Positions 1 through 8,929 are shown, counted from the first letter of the stretch. The stretch: DNA of 64,000 nucleotides from Salinibacterium sp. M195 (GCF_019443965.1 NZ_CP040814.1:620001-684000); one strand, 5' to 3'. Translations and numbers: made by a program. Notes: generated by a model from the sequence alone, not told the origin.

Positions 1-242
1 TTGAAGGAACACCGCTGGCCTTGGTCTCACAAAAGATCAAGTCGAGCTTTGAGCGGTTCGGTATGCGCAAAATTGGCGAGAAGGGCGAGCGCTTCGATCC
101 TGCTTTCCACGAAGCTGTTGTGCACTTGAACGATCCGGAGGCAACCGAGAACACGATTGCTGACGTGATCGAGCCTGGCTACATTCTTGGTGAGCGCGTT
201 GTTCGTGCCGCGAAGGTTGCTGTCTCCGGCCCCACTGATTAG
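1..242 (+). CDS. grpE: GrpE nucleotide exchange factor, C-terminal part
   Basis: This is the last ~80 codons of a gene that begins before the window; the frame is open from base 3 to the TAG at 240-242. The residues match the beta-domain end of GrpE: a 'FGMRKIGEKGERFDPAFHEA' stretch and then 'VIEPGYILGERVVRAAKVAV', which in the family contacts the DnaK ATPase domain. GrpE releases ADP from DnaK during the chaperone cycle. It lies 17 bases before dnaJ, as in the actinobacterial dnaK-grpE-dnaJ-hspR operon, so dnaK is expected just upstream of the window. Confidence 0.93.
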   Translation, partial: EGTPLALVSQKIKSSFERFGMRKIGEKGERFDPAFHEAVVHLNDPEATENTIADVIEPGYILGERVVRAAKVAVSGPTD

Positions 243-259
243 GTCGGGGGTGGCGTGTA

Positions 260-1246
260 GTGGCTAGCCAAGATTGGTTCGATAAGGACTTCTATAAGGT
301 GCTCGGGGTTTCGAAAGATATCTCTGCTCCTGAACTAAAAAAGACCTATCGCAAACTCGCACGCCAGTTTCATCCGGACTCCAATCCGGACGATCCGAAA
401 GCCGAGTCGCGCTTCAAAGAAATTAGCGAAGCGCACTCGGTCCTTTCAGATCCGGAACAGCGTAAAGAGTACGATCAGGTTCGCGCGATGGGTTCGGGAG
501 CTCGCTTTCAAGCGGGCGGCCAATCCGGCGGATTCGAGGATGTCTTTGGTGGCATGTTCGGTGGCGGTGCCGCTGGCGGTGCTGGCCAGCGCTACGGCGG
601 CGGGCAGCAAGGGGCCAGCTTCGAAGATCTCCTCGGTGGCATGTTTGGCGGTCAGGCCGGCCCTGGAGGCGGCCCCGGTTTCCGTGGCGGCCCCGCGAAG
701 GGACGCGACCTTGCCGCGAATACGACGCTCGATTTCGGCACGGCGATCAACGGCGAGACGATCAAGCTTCAGCCCTCGGGCGGTCGTCCAATGAACGTCA
801 AGATTCCTGCGGGAGTCAGCGACGGTCAGAAGATCCGTCTCAAAGCCAAGGGCGAGCCGAGTCCGAATGGTGGGGAACCAGGCGATCTGGTGCTCACTGT
901 TTCTGTGCGCAAGCATCCGGTATTCGAGCGCGACGGCAACAACCTTCGGGTCGTGGTTCCGGTGACATTTGCGGAGGCCGTGCTCGGGGCGACTATCGAG
1001 GTTCCCACCTTGGGGGCTGCTCCGGTGAAGCTGAAGGTTGCGCCCGGAACGCCAAGCGGACGAGTATTGCGAGTGAAGGGTCGCGGGGTCACCACGGCGA
1101 AAGCAACCGGAGATCTGCTTGCAGAAGTGCAAGTGGCGGTGCCTAGCCATATCCCGGAGGCCGCTCGCGAACATCTCGAAGCGTTTACGAAGGCAATGCC
1201 CGCAGAAAACCCGCGGGATGACCTGATTGCCCGAGCCAGGAGCTGA
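260..1246 (+). CDS. dnaJ: DnaJ-type co-chaperone without zinc finger
   Basis: A 328-residue J-domain protein. Residues ~9-73 form the J domain with the HPD motif at 38-40, which stimulates DnaK ATP hydrolysis. Residues ~80-150 are a long Gly/Phe-rich linker. The rest is the two-part C-terminal substrate-binding domain ('GETIKLQPSGG', 'VKIPAGVSDGQKIRLKAKG', 'GDLVLTVSVRKHPVFERDGNNL'). The CxxCxGxG zinc repeats of classical DnaJ are absent, so this is a class B (CbpA-like) architecture in the position usually held by DnaJ1. The start is GTG, just behind a G-rich stretch. It sits between grpE and hspR and is presumably cotranscribed under HspR control. Confidence 0.93.
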   Translation: MASQDWFDKDFYKVLGVSKDISAPELKKTYRKLARQFHPDSNPDDPKAESRFKEISEAHSVLSDPEQRKEYDQVRAMGSGARFQAGGQSGGFEDVFGGMFGGGAAGGAGQRYGGGQQGASFEDLLGGMFGGQAGPGGGPGFRGGPAKGRDLAANTTLDFGTAINGETIKLQPSGGRPMNVKIPAGVSDGQKIRLKAKGEPSPNGGEPGDLVLTVSVRKHPVFERDGNNLRVVVPVTFAEAVLGATIEVPTLGAAPVKLKVAPGTPSGRVLRVKGRGVTTAKATGDLLAEVQVAVPSHIPEAAREHLEAFTKAMPAENPRDDLIARARS

Positions 1247-1251
1247 CAACA

Positions 1252-1686
1252 ATGGATGAGTCCACGCCCGCCTTTGCGATCGCCGTTGCGGCAGAGCTGG
1301 CTGGCATGCATCCGCAGACGCTGCGACAGTACGACCGTCTGGGTCTCGTGTCTCCCACGAGAACCAGCGGTCGGTCGCGGCGTTACTGCATGCGCGACGT
1401 GATGCAGCTGCGAGAGATCGCTGCACTCAGTGCTGAAGGCCTTAACCTCGAGGGCATCAAGCGGATACTCCATTTAGAGAATCAGGTCACACAGCTCAGC
1501 TCACGCGTACACGAACTCGAGGCAGCTCTGGCTGACGAATTGCTCTCGAAACCTGGCCGGCGAGTGTTCGCGGCGGGCCCCGCTGGTGAGGTTATTTCAC
1601 TTAAAGCCGGAACGAGAGGCGAGCGCACAGATCAAGTAGTGCTGTGGCGCCCCTTTACTCGACGCGACAACCAACTCCCACGCTGA
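1252..1686 (+). CDS. hspR: HspR, MerR-family heat-shock repressor
   Basis: A 144-residue MerR-family regulator. The N-terminal winged helix reads 'AAELAGMHPQTLRQYDRLGLVSP.RTSGRSRRY', followed by a helix with 'LSAEGLNLEGIKRIL' and a coiled coil at ~80-100. It ends in a short hydrophobic tail ('DQVVLWRP') typical of HspR. In Streptomyces and mycobacteria HspR represses the dnaK operon and clpB by binding HAIR (CTTGAGT-N7-ACTCAAG), with DnaK as corepressor. The gene starts 5 bases after dnaJ, behind an AGGAG at about 1239. A near-perfect HAIR occurs in this same window upstream of clpB (44820-44840), which supports the identification. Confidence 0.93.
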   Translation: MDESTPAFAIAVAAELAGMHPQTLRQYDRLGLVSPTRTSGRSRRYCMRDVMQLREIAALSAEGLNLEGIKRILHLENQVTQLSSRVHELEAALADELLSKPGRRVFAAGPAGEVISLKAGTRGERTDQVVLWRPFTRRDNQLPR

Positions 1687-1699
1687 CGATGGTGCCGCG

Positions 1700-2473
1700 A
1701 TGATCTCCTCCGAAGCGCCGCCACTCGGCAGCCCGGCCATCCTGCGGCAACGGTGGAGCGAGGTCTCGTTCCTGCACTGGCGCGTCGATCCGGCCATAGT
1801 TGCTCCATTCTTACCGGCTGGATGCCGCCCCGACACCATTGACGGCAGCACCTGGGTGGGGCTCATCGCTTTTCAGATGTCGCAGAGTTCATTCTTTGGC
1901 GGGCCAAACATCCCGTGGCTCGGGGACTTCCCTGAAGTTAACGTGAGGCTGTACTCAATCGATGCTGACGGTCGCCGGGGCGTGGTCTTTCTCTCGCTCG
2001 AGGCATCGCGCTTGATTCCGGTACTCACCGCGCGCGCCGCGTTTGGCTTGCCCTATCAGTGGGCTTCGATGAGGATCGGGCAGCGTGACGGGCAGATCGC
2101 GTATAAGACTCGGCGGTACGGCCGACCGGATGCCGCATCCCACATCATTGTGCAACCGATCGACGATCAGGCCGCCAGCGTTGCGCTCGCAGCTGACCCT
2201 CTTGCGCGGTTTTTGACGGCGCGTTGGGGGTTTCATGAGACTCATGGTGGACGCACGATCTACTGTCGCAATCACCACGAACCATGGCCATTGCAGCCCG
2301 CCGAGATGGTGCATCTTGACGATGGACTTCTGGCTGCCGCCGGGTTCGAGGGGCTGGCGAATCGCCCGCCTGATTCCGTGCTCTATGCCACCAACGTGAC
2401 GACCGTTTTTGCGACGCCACTGAAACGATCTCGCTCAGCAAGTGTTTGGCAAGCGCGCGTACGAGCGGTCTAA
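1700..2473 (+). CDS. YqjF-like DUF2071 protein
   Basis: A 257-residue protein resembling the DUF2071/YqjF family: 'QRWSEVSFLHWRVDPAIVAPFLPAGCRPDT.DGSTWVGLIAFQM' near the N-terminus, then 'PEVNVRLYSID.DGRRGVVFLSLEA'. The family is related to the acetoacetate decarboxylase fold, but its biochemical role is unknown. There is no signal peptide or membrane segment, so it is probably cytosolic. It follows hspR by 13 bases and might be read through from the heat-shock operon, but the ribosome-binding site is weak. A hairpin (2579-2598) lies 105 bases downstream. Confidence 0.8.
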   Translation: MISSEAPPLGSPAILRQRWSEVSFLHWRVDPAIVAPFLPAGCRPDTIDGSTWVGLIAFQMSQSSFFGGPNIPWLGDFPEVNVRLYSIDADGRRGVVFLSLEASRLIPVLTARAAFGLPYQWASMRIGQRDGQIAYKTRRYGRPDAASHIIVQPIDDQAASVALAADPLARFLTARWGFHETHGGRTIYCRNHHEPWPLQPAEMVHLDDGLLAAAGFEGLANRPPDSVLYATNVTTVFATPLKRSRSASVWQARVRAV

Positions 2474-2578
2474 ATTCTTGGTAGCACCATTGCCTCAACG
2501 CCCGAGAAGGGCCATGATAAGTAACCACAACGACACACACGCACAACATAACTGAAATGTTCACGCTGAAGAATGATC

Positions 2579-2598
2579 GAACGGGTGTTGTCCCGTTC
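2579..2598 (+). terminator. Short hairpin between DUF2071 gene and pyrimidine locus
   Basis: A perfect 7-bp stem (GAACGGG/CCCGTTC) with a 6-base loop. It is not followed by a T run. It may end transcription from the heat-shock side or act as an operator in the leader of the next operon. The rest of the 218-base gap holds no gene that I can see. Confidence 0.35.
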
Positions 2599-2691
2599 TA
2601 GCAACACTCTCTCGGCATCTGAGCATCGCTCGGTGGGCGCTCTGCGTTCATCGAGTCGACGGCAACGACGCCGAACGACTCAGGAGGCACA

Positions 2692-3537
2692 ATGACAACG
2701 GTTCGCGCAGCAATCACACAGACCACTTGGACCGGTGACAAAGAGTCAATGATCCAGAAGCACGAGCAGTTCGCTCGTGACGCGAAAGATCAGGGCGCAC
2801 AGATCATCTGCTTCCAGGAGCTCTTTTATGGGCCCTACTTTGGAATCACTCAAGACAAGAAGTACTACCGCTACGCGGAGCCCGTAGATGGCCCGATCGT
2901 TAAGCGTTTTCAGGCCCTCGCCAAAGAACTCGACATGGTCATGATTCTGCCGATCTACGAAGAAGCGATGACGGGTGTGTATTACAACACTGCCGTCGTC
3001 GTCGACTCCGATGGCACGAACCTCGGTTCATACCGCAAGCACCACATCCCTCACCTCGAGAAGTTCTGGGAGAAGTTCTACTTCACGCCCGGAAACTTGG
3101 GTTTCCCCATGTTCAACACTGCCGTCGGCAAGGTCGGCGTTCACATTTGTTACGACCGCCACTTCCCCGAGGGATGGCGCGAACTCGGGCTCAACGGCGC
3201 CGAGATCGTCTTCAACCCGAACGCCACGAAGCCCGGACTCTCCAACCGCCTGTGGGAGGTTGAAGGCCCCGCAGCAGCAGTGGCCAACGGCTACTTCGTG
3301 CTCCAGCCCAACCGTGTCGGCCTCGAAGACAACGAGTACGGCGACGAAGCCGTTGACTTCTACGGCACCAGCCAGGTCATCGACCCCCGCGGAAACTTCG
3401 TGGGTGAACGTGGTTCAGGCACCGACGAAGAGATCATGATTCGTGACCTCGACATGAACCTCGTGCAGGAAATGCGAGACGACTGGCAGTTCTACCGCGA
3501 CCGTCGCCCCGACGCGTACCTGTCGATCCCTAAGTAA
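2692..3537 (+). CDS. Nitrilase-superfamily amidohydrolase, probable beta-ureidopropionase
   Basis: A 281-residue carbon-nitrogen hydrolase. The catalytic triad is visible: Glu43 ('IICFQELFYGPYFG'), Lys116 ('YRKHHIPHLEKFWEKFYF') and Cys153 ('VGVHICYDRHFPEGWRELGL.GAEIVFNP'). The family removes the carbamoyl group from N-carbamoyl-beta-alanine or N-carbamoyl amino acids, giving the amino acid, CO2 and ammonia. The start has a strong AGGAGG seven bases upstream. The next gene is dihydropyrimidinase, whose product is exactly this type of N-carbamoyl compound, so the two are consecutive steps of reductive pyrimidine or hydantoin breakdown. N-carbamoyl-D-amino acid hydrolase is the main alternative. 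Confidence 0.88.
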   Translation: MTTVRAAITQTTWTGDKESMIQKHEQFARDAKDQGAQIICFQELFYGPYFGITQDKKYYRYAEPVDGPIVKRFQALAKELDMVMILPIYEEAMTGVYYNTAVVVDSDGTNLGSYRKHHIPHLEKFWEKFYFTPGNLGFPMFNTAVGKVGVHICYDRHFPEGWRELGLNGAEIVFNPNATKPGLSNRLWEVEGPAAAVANGYFVLQPNRVGLEDNEYGDEAVDFYGTSQVIDPRGNFVGERGSGTDEEIMIRDLDMNLVQEMRDDWQFYRDRRPDAYLSIPK

Positions 3538-3549
3538 GCCCAACGTTAG

Positions 3550-3574
3550 CCCCAGGCTGTCTTGGCGCCTGGGG
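3550..3574 (+). terminator. Hairpin between amidohydrolase and dihydropyrimidinase genes
   Basis: A perfect 8-bp stem (CCCCAGGC/GCCTGGGG) with a 9-base loop lies 12 bases after the amidohydrolase stop and 36 bases before the next ATG. There is no T tract. It may be an mRNA processing or stability element rather than a full terminator. Confidence 0.4.
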
Positions 3575-3609
3575 AACAGTAGGCACTCGACATCGCAGAG
3601 GAGCGAATC

Positions 3610-5073
3610 ATGGCCACCACTCTCATTTCCGGCGGAACAGTCGTCAGCTCAACGGGGCGCGCCCCCGCAGACGTTCTGATCGACGGCGAAGTAATCAAGG
3701 CTGTGCTGTCACCCGGCAGCACGCTGTTTGGAACGGATGTTGCGGCATCCGTCGACACCGTCATTGATGCCACGGGAAAGTACGTCATTCCCGGTGGCAT
3801 TGATGCGCACACTCACATGGAGCTGCCCTTCGGCGGCACCGCGGCAATCGACACGTTCGAGACGGGCACTCGCGCTGCGGCGTGGGGCGGCACGACCTCG
3901 ATCATCGACTTCGCGGTGCAGACCTTTGGCGAGCGCATCCAGGATTCGCTGGCAGCGTGGCACGGCAAAGCATCGGGCAACTGCGCCATCGACTACGGCT
4001 TTCACCAGATCGTTGGCGACGTCACTCCGGAGTCACTCAAGGCAATGGAGAAGCTGCCAGACGAAGGCATCACGAGCTTCAAGATGTTCATGGCCTACCC
4101 CGGCGTTTTCTACTCGGATGACGCGCAGATTCTGAAGGCAATGCAGGTGTCACGCGACACCGGTCTCATGACGATGATGCACGCCGAGAACGGGCCGGTC
4201 ATCGACGTTCTCGCCGAGCAGCTCGTGGAGCAGGGCAAGACCGACCCGTACTATCACGGTGTCGCTCGTGCCTGGGAGATGGAAGAGGAAGCCACTCACC
4301 GAGCGATCATGCTCGCGAAGCTCACCGGCGCCCCGCTCTACATCGTTCACGTGAGTGCGAAGCAAGCGGTCGAACAGATCGCCACCGCTCGTGACCGTGG
4401 CCAGAACGTCTTTGCTGAGACGTGCCCGCAGTACCTCTACTTGAGCCTTGAAGAACAGCTGGGTGCTCAGAGTGAGCAATACGGTCACTTCGAAGGTGCC
4501 AAGTGGGTGTGCTCGACTCCGCTTCGTTCACGCGAAGAGGGTCATCAGGATGCCATGTGGCAGTCGCTGCGCACGAACGATGTGCAGATGGTCTCGACCG
4601 ACCACTGCCCGTTCTGCATGAAGGACCAAAAAGAGTTGGGCCTTGCGGACTTCCGCAAGATTCCCAATGGCATGGGAACCGTCGAACACCGTATGGACCT
4701 CATGTATCAGGGCGTCGTCACGGGAGAAATCACTCTCGAACGCTGGGTTGAACTGACAAGCACCACCCCCGCTCGAATGTTCGGAATCTATGGCCGTAAG
4801 GGCGTCATCCAGCCCGGTGCCGACGCCGACATCGTCGTGTACGACCCCAACGGTCACACCTCGATCGGTATGCCAGTCGATGAAAACGGCAAGCCCACCG
4901 GAAAGAAGCACCACATGAACATGGACCACGCTGCTTGGGAAGGCTTCGAGATCGACGGTCACGTCGACACTGTCATCTCGCGCGGCAAGGTCATCGTCGA
5001 TGGCGACCAGTACATCGGAACGAAGGGCGACGGCCGCTTCATGAAGCGCGGCCTTACGCAGTACCTGACCTAA
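3610..5073 (+). CDS. hydA: Dihydropyrimidinase / hydantoinase
   Basis: A 487-residue cyclic amidohydrolase of the urease-like metal-dependent superfamily. It opens 5,6-dihydropyrimidines or hydantoins to N-carbamoyl amino acids. Visible metal-site motifs are 'GGIDAHTHMELPFGGT' (His67, His69), 'ITSFKMFMAYPGV' (the Lys that is carboxylated in the family), 'MMHAENG', 'LYIVHVSA' and 'STDHCPF'. Length is normal. The start ATG follows GAGGAG. Downstream is a good hairpin (5085-5118). With the amidohydrolase before it, it makes the two hydrolytic steps of the pathway; no dihydropyrimidine dehydrogenase of the usual iron-sulfur type is seen nearby. Confidence 0.92.
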   Translation: MATTLISGGTVVSSTGRAPADVLIDGEVIKAVLSPGSTLFGTDVAASVDTVIDATGKYVIPGGIDAHTHMELPFGGTAAIDTFETGTRAAAWGGTTSIIDFAVQTFGERIQDSLAAWHGKASGNCAIDYGFHQIVGDVTPESLKAMEKLPDEGITSFKMFMAYPGVFYSDDAQILKAMQVSRDTGLMTMMHAENGPVIDVLAEQLVEQGKTDPYYHGVARAWEMEEEATHRAIMLAKLTGAPLYIVHVSAKQAVEQIATARDRGQNVFAETCPQYLYLSLEEQLGAQSEQYGHFEGAKWVCSTPLRSREEGHQDAMWQSLRTNDVQMVSTDHCPFCMKDQKELGLADFRKIPNGMGTVEHRMDLMYQGVVTGEITLERWVELTSTTPARMFGIYGRKGVIQPGADADIVVYDPNGHTSIGMPVDENGKPTGKKHHMNMDHAAWEGFEIDGHVDTVISRGKVIVDGDQYIGTKGDGRFMKRGLTQYLT

Positions 5074-5084
5074 GCGGTTCCGCT

Positions 5085-5118
5085 GCGGCATCCGCTGGCT
5101 AACCCCAGCGGACGCCGC
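5085..5118 (+). terminator. Hairpin terminator after dihydropyrimidinase
   Basis: Two 14-base arms with a single mismatch and a 6-base loop, followed by ACTTTAATCG. It starts 12 bases after the dihydropyrimidinase stop. The stem includes the GGCATCCG word common in this genome. Confidence 0.6.
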
Positions 5119-5154
5119 ACTTTAATCGACCTTCCACCACGAATGAGGAGCCCC

Positions 5155-6171
5155 ATGGACTTCGGAGCAGTACTTCAGACCAACCCGCCGTCAGCACGAA
5201 CCGTTCAACTCGCGAAGCTTGCAGAGGCGCACGGCTTCACTTACGTCTGGACCTTCGACTCGCACATCCTGTGGCAAGAGCCTTATGTGATCTACAGCCA
5301 GATCTTGGCCGAGACGCGCAAAGTCATCGTCGGGCCGATGGTCACCAACCCGGCCACTCGTGACTGGACAGTCACGGCATCGACTTACGCCACGCTCAAC
5401 GAGATGTACGGCAACCGCACCGTCTGTGGCATTGGCCGCGGCGACTCCGCTGTGCGTGTGACCAACGGCAAGCCCACCACGCTGAAGGATCTGCGCGAGT
5501 CGATTCACGTCATCCGTGAACTCGCCAACTCGCGTTCGGTCGAATACGGCGGCGCCCAGTTGCAGCTGCCGTGGAGCAAGGGCTCAGAACTCGAAATGTG
5601 GGTTGCCGCCTACGGCCCGCTCGCGCTGAAGCTCACCGGTGAAGTCGGAGACGGCTTCATTCTGCAGCTCGCCGACCTCGATATTGCCGCGTGGATGATC
5701 AAGAAGGTGCGCGACGCCGCTGAGGCTGTCGGGCGCGACCCGATGTCGATCAAGTTCTGCGTTGCCGCTCCGATGTACATCGGAGACGACTGGGAGCACA
5801 TGCGCGACCAGTGCCGCTGGTTCGGAGGCATGGTCGGAAACCACGTCGCCGACATCGTCAAGAAGTACGGCTCTGACGGAGACGTGCCGAAGGCCCTCAC
5901 CGACTACATCGAGAAGCGCGAAGGCTACGACTACAACCAACACGGCCAGGCGGGCAATACGCACGCCGCGTTCGTGCCCGATGAAATCGTTGATCGCTTC
6001 TGCATCATGGGAACCGCTGAGGAGCACATCGAGAAGCTCGAGAAGCTGCGCGAGCTCGGTGTCGATCAGTTCGCCGGCTACCTGCAGCATGACAATAAAG
6101 AAGAGACCATGCGGGTCTACGGCGAGACGGTAATCCCGGCTCTCACCGAAACTGTGACGGCGAAGGCCTAA
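5155..6171 (+). CDS. LLM-class F420-type oxidoreductase
   Basis: A luciferase-like (bacterial LLM) TIM-barrel flavin/F420 oxidoreductase of 338 residues. Supporting motifs are 'GAVLQTNPPSARTVQLAKLAEAHGFTYVWTFDSHI', 'GPMVTNPATRDWTVTASTYATLNE', 'TVCGIGRGDSAVR' and 'WVAAYGPLALKLTGEVGDGFI'. An ATG lies further upstream at 5143, but I choose 5155 because GAGGAG sits four bases before it. It resembles the subfamily annotated as CPS_4043-like. It lies between dihydropyrimidinase and a pyrimidine/thiamin-precursor-type importer, so it probably acts on the same substrate; whether it reduces a pyrimidine ring or oxygenates one cannot be read from the sequence. Confidence 0.85.
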   Translation: MDFGAVLQTNPPSARTVQLAKLAEAHGFTYVWTFDSHILWQEPYVIYSQILAETRKVIVGPMVTNPATRDWTVTASTYATLNEMYGNRTVCGIGRGDSAVRVTNGKPTTLKDLRESIHVIRELANSRSVEYGGAQLQLPWSKGSELEMWVAAYGPLALKLTGEVGDGFILQLADLDIAAWMIKKVRDAAEAVGRDPMSIKFCVAAPMYIGDDWEHMRDQCRWFGGMVGNHVADIVKKYGSDGDVPKALTDYIEKREGYDYNQHGQAGNTHAAFVPDEIVDRFCIMGTAEEHIEKLEKLRELGVDQFAGYLQHDNKEETMRVYGETVIPALTETVTAKA

Positions 6172-6175
6172 GCGC

Positions 6176-7129
6176 ATGACGGCAACCCGAAACGATAAGC
6201 GTGGGGAGGTTGCCGTCCGCCCCGAGAAACCGTCGGGCGCGGTTGCCAACCCCGCTCGCTCTCGGCTGCTGGCCGGTTTCCTGTGGGGAATCGCCGGGGT
6301 CGTTTCGATCGCGCTGCTCTGGGAAGGCTACAAGTTCTTCGGCCCAGATAACGGTGTGCTCATCGGCGAACTTCGCGTGCTTCCCCGCACCACCGACCTC
6401 GCAATGCCGCACCTGTGGGACATGATGGTGCGGCTTGCGGAGCCCGTTACGCGAGCCGACGGTGCACTTCCGCTCTGGGCTGTCGTAGCCCTTGCGGCAC
6501 TAATGACTCTCGGCATCGCCGCCGCAGGGTGGGTCGTCGGTGTTGTCGTTGGAGTCGGCTTTGCCCTGCTCATGCAGCGCTGGCGACTGGCCGAATTCGG
6601 GCTGCTGCCGTGGATCGTGATCAGCCAAACCGTTCCCCTTATTGCCTTTGCGCCTGTCGTGAAGAGTTGGGGATCGCGCGTCGAGATCGGCAGCTTTGAG
6701 TGGCAAGACTGGATGTCGGTCGCGCTCATCGCCAGCTACCTCGCGTTCTTCCCGATCACCGTTGGTGCCCTCAAAGGGTTGCAGTCTCCCGACCGCATCC
6801 ACATGGAACTCTTCGAAACCTATGCCTCCGGCTATTGGGCGACGCTCAAGAAGCTGCGGTTTCCCGCCGCAGTGCCGTACCTCTTGCCCGCCTTGCGACT
6901 CGGAGCTGCGAACGCGGTCATCGGTGCGGTTGTTGCTGAAGTATCGACCGGGCTTCAAGGTGGCATCGGGCGACTCCTCATCCAATTTGCCGGCCAAGCA
7001 TCCGGTGACCCGGCGAAGGCGTGGGGGCCCATCTTTGGCGCCATCATTCTCGGACTGGTCGCAGCCGGTTCGGTGGCATTGCTCGGCATCATTCTCAAGG
7101 ACTACCGACGAACAGAGGAGGCCGCATGA
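6176..7129 (+). CDS. ABC transporter permease (ThiX/SsuC-like), first subunit
   Basis: A 317-residue inner-membrane permease with about six hydrophobic helices. It has the BPD_transp_1 core ('LLPWIVISQTVPLIAFAPVVKSWG', 'ETYASGYWATLKKLRFPAAVPYLLPALRLG') containing the EAA-type loop that docks on the ATPase. It belongs to the nitrate/sulfonate/taurine and thiamin-precursor transporter group. It begins 4 bases after the oxidoreductase stop and overlaps the ATPase gene by 4 bases (ATGA), so it is part of a tight operon. A second, different permease follows the ATPase. Confidence 0.88.
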   Translation: MTATRNDKRGEVAVRPEKPSGAVANPARSRLLAGFLWGIAGVVSIALLWEGYKFFGPDNGVLIGELRVLPRTTDLAMPHLWDMMVRLAEPVTRADGALPLWAVVALAALMTLGIAAAGWVVGVVVGVGFALLMQRWRLAEFGLLPWIVISQTVPLIAFAPVVKSWGSRVEIGSFEWQDWMSVALIASYLAFFPITVGALKGLQSPDRIHMELFETYASGYWATLKKLRFPAAVPYLLPALRLGAANAVIGAVVAEVSTGLQGGIGRLLIQFAGQASGDPAKAWGPIFGAIILGLVAAGSVALLGIILKDYRRTEEAA

Positions 7130-8022
7130 GCGACCAGATCCTAAACAGCGCAGCACCAACTGAGGCGCAACCGACCGCAGGCAATACGGATGCTGCGGCA
7201 GTGTCGGTACGCGGAGTCAACAAGCAATTTCAGACCGCGACCGGTGTGGTCCACGCCCTCGAAGCGATCGATCTCACCGTGTCCGCCGGGGAGTTCGTCT
7301 CTCTGATCGGCCCATCGGGCTGTGGCAAATCAACACTCATGAGGCTCATCGCTGACCTCGATGATCCGACCTCTGGTGAACTGACCGTATTCGGCAAGAC
7401 CGCCACCCAGGCGCGACTCGACCAGGATTACGGCATCGCGTTCCAACAGGCGGGGCTGCTGCCGTGGCGAACGGTGGCGGCGAACGTTGCGCTTCCGCTC
7501 GAACTGCATGGGGTGGCATCCGCAGCTCGTCGCACTCGGGTCGCCGACCTGCTCGACATGGTTGGCCTTACAGAATTCGCCGATCGGTTTCCCGATCAGC
7601 TTTCGGGCGGTATGCAGCAGCGGGTAGCCATTGCGCGATCGTTGGCGGAACAGCCTCGACTGCTGCTGATGGATGAGCCGTTCGGTGCGCTCGATGAAAT
7701 GACTCGCGAGAAGATGCAAACCGACCTGGTGCGCATTGCCGCCGACACCGGGGCTGCTGTTGTGTTCGTGACGCACTCGATTCCCGAAGCAGTGTTCCTC
7801 TCCGACCGCGTCGTCGTGATGTCGCCCCGACCTGGCCGAATTAGCCAAATCGTGCCCATGCGACTGAATGCTGTTGTGGGTCGCGAGGACCGTTCCGATA
7901 ACTTGCGAGAGGAGTCATCCTTCTTCGAAATGGTCACAGAAGTACGCGAAGCGCTCCACGGCGGAGCAGCGGATGCCACAGCAGACGAACCGCGCGTGGC
8001 GCGGGGAGTGGACACCCGATGA
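7126..8022 (+). CDS. ABC transporter ATP-binding protein (ThiZ/SsuB-like)
   Basis: A 298-residue ATPase. Walker A is 'GPSGCGKST', the signature is 'LSGGMQQRVAIARSL', Walker B is 'LLLMDEPFGALDE' and the switch His is in 'VVFVTHSIPEA'. The frame is open further upstream, but the ATG at 7126 follows AGAGGAGG and overlaps the permease stop by ATGA, so it is the start I take. It energises the importer formed by the two flanking permeases and the lipoprotein encoded at 8930. Confidence 0.92.
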   Translation: MSDQILNSAAPTEAQPTAGNTDAAAVSVRGVNKQFQTATGVVHALEAIDLTVSAGEFVSLIGPSGCGKSTLMRLIADLDDPTSGELTVFGKTATQARLDQDYGIAFQQAGLLPWRTVAANVALPLELHGVASAARRTRVADLLDMVGLTEFADRFPDQLSGGMQQRVAIARSLAEQPRLLLMDEPFGALDEMTREKMQTDLVRIAADTGAAVVFVTHSIPEAVFLSDRVVVMSPRPGRISQIVPMRLNAVVGREDRSDNLREESSFFEMVTEVREALHGGAADATADEPRVARGVDTR

Positions 8023-8867
8023 CAGCCACATCAGCAAACGCCATCGTCAACGTCCGTTCAGGAACGGGGGCACGTCGAAGCAAAGGGTGGAGCTCCAGAA
8101 CAGAATCGACGCTGCGCATAGTGGCACCGATCTCGTTCGGGCTGATCGTTCTTGTCATCTGGCAGCTGCTTGTCACCGTGGGCGGGGTCGATGATTACCT
8201 GCTGCCAAGCCCAACCTCCATCGTGGCCGAACTTGTCGAATTCTGGCCAGCGGTCGTCTCAGCGACAGTGCTCACCGGAACCAACAGCCTGCTCGGGCTG
8301 CTCATCGGTTCGCTGGTCGGCATCGTGCTCGCAGCGATAGCAGCCCGGTGGCGCATCGCCGACCAGATGAGTGCCCCCATCGTTGCAGCCCTCGCCGTTG
8401 TGCCCATCGTTGCTCTCGCTCCCGTGCTCAACTCGATGTTTGGGGCCGACAGCCAGTTCGGTCGTCAAGCCATCGCCGCGATCGCGTCGTTCGTGCCGAT
8501 CTTCATCAACACGCTGCGTGGCTTTCGCCAAACTAAGCCAGTGCACCGTGACCTTATGAAGGCCTATGCGGCAAACTCGGGGCAGATGTTGCGCTCGCTC
8601 ACGCTGCCAACCGCACGCCCCTTCATTCTGACGGGCATCCGCATCGCCTCATCGCTTGCGGTAATTTCGGCACTCGTTGCGGAATACTTCGGCGGACCGC
8701 GCGGAGGTCTCGGCAGCTTGATTGCGACCTCGGCCGCCTCAAGCGCCTACTCCCGAGCCTGGGCCTATGTTGGAGCATCCATTGCTCTCGGCCTGCTTTT
8801 TTATCTCGCGACGCTCGCACTAGAACGACTCGTGCTGCGTCGTGTGCCGACGGGAGGTGCTCGATAA
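8019..8867 (+). CDS. ABC transporter permease (ThiX/SsuC-like), second subunit
   Basis: A 282-residue permease of the same group as the one at 6176 but clearly different in sequence. It contains 'QLLVTVGGVDDYLLPSPTSI', 'ALAVVPIVALAPVLNSMFG' and the EAA loop 'DLMKAYAANSGQMLRSLTLPTARPFILTGIRI'. It overlaps the ATPase stop by 4 bases (ATGA). Importers of this family usually use two copies of one permease, so the two unlike subunits suggest a heterodimeric channel. Confidence 0.88.
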   Translation: MTATSANAIVNVRSGTGARRSKGWSSRTESTLRIVAPISFGLIVLVIWQLLVTVGGVDDYLLPSPTSIVAELVEFWPAVVSATVLTGTNSLLGLLIGSLVGIVLAAIAARWRIADQMSAPIVAALAVVPIVALAPVLNSMFGADSQFGRQAIAAIASFVPIFINTLRGFRQTKPVHRDLMKAYAANSGQMLRSLTLPTARPFILTGIRIASSLAVISALVAEYFGGPRGGLGSLIATSAASSAYSRAWAYVGASIALGLLFYLATLALERLVLRRVPTGGAR

Positions 8868-8929
8868 CCAGTAGCTCCACCAGCTCTACCAGCAGTATCC
8901 ACTTGCACCGTGAATCTGGAAGGTCTGAC

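Noticed and set aside
446..1426. A 326-codon minus-strand frame over dnaJ
   Set aside because: It lies opposite dnaJ and hspR, both supported by family motifs and operon order.
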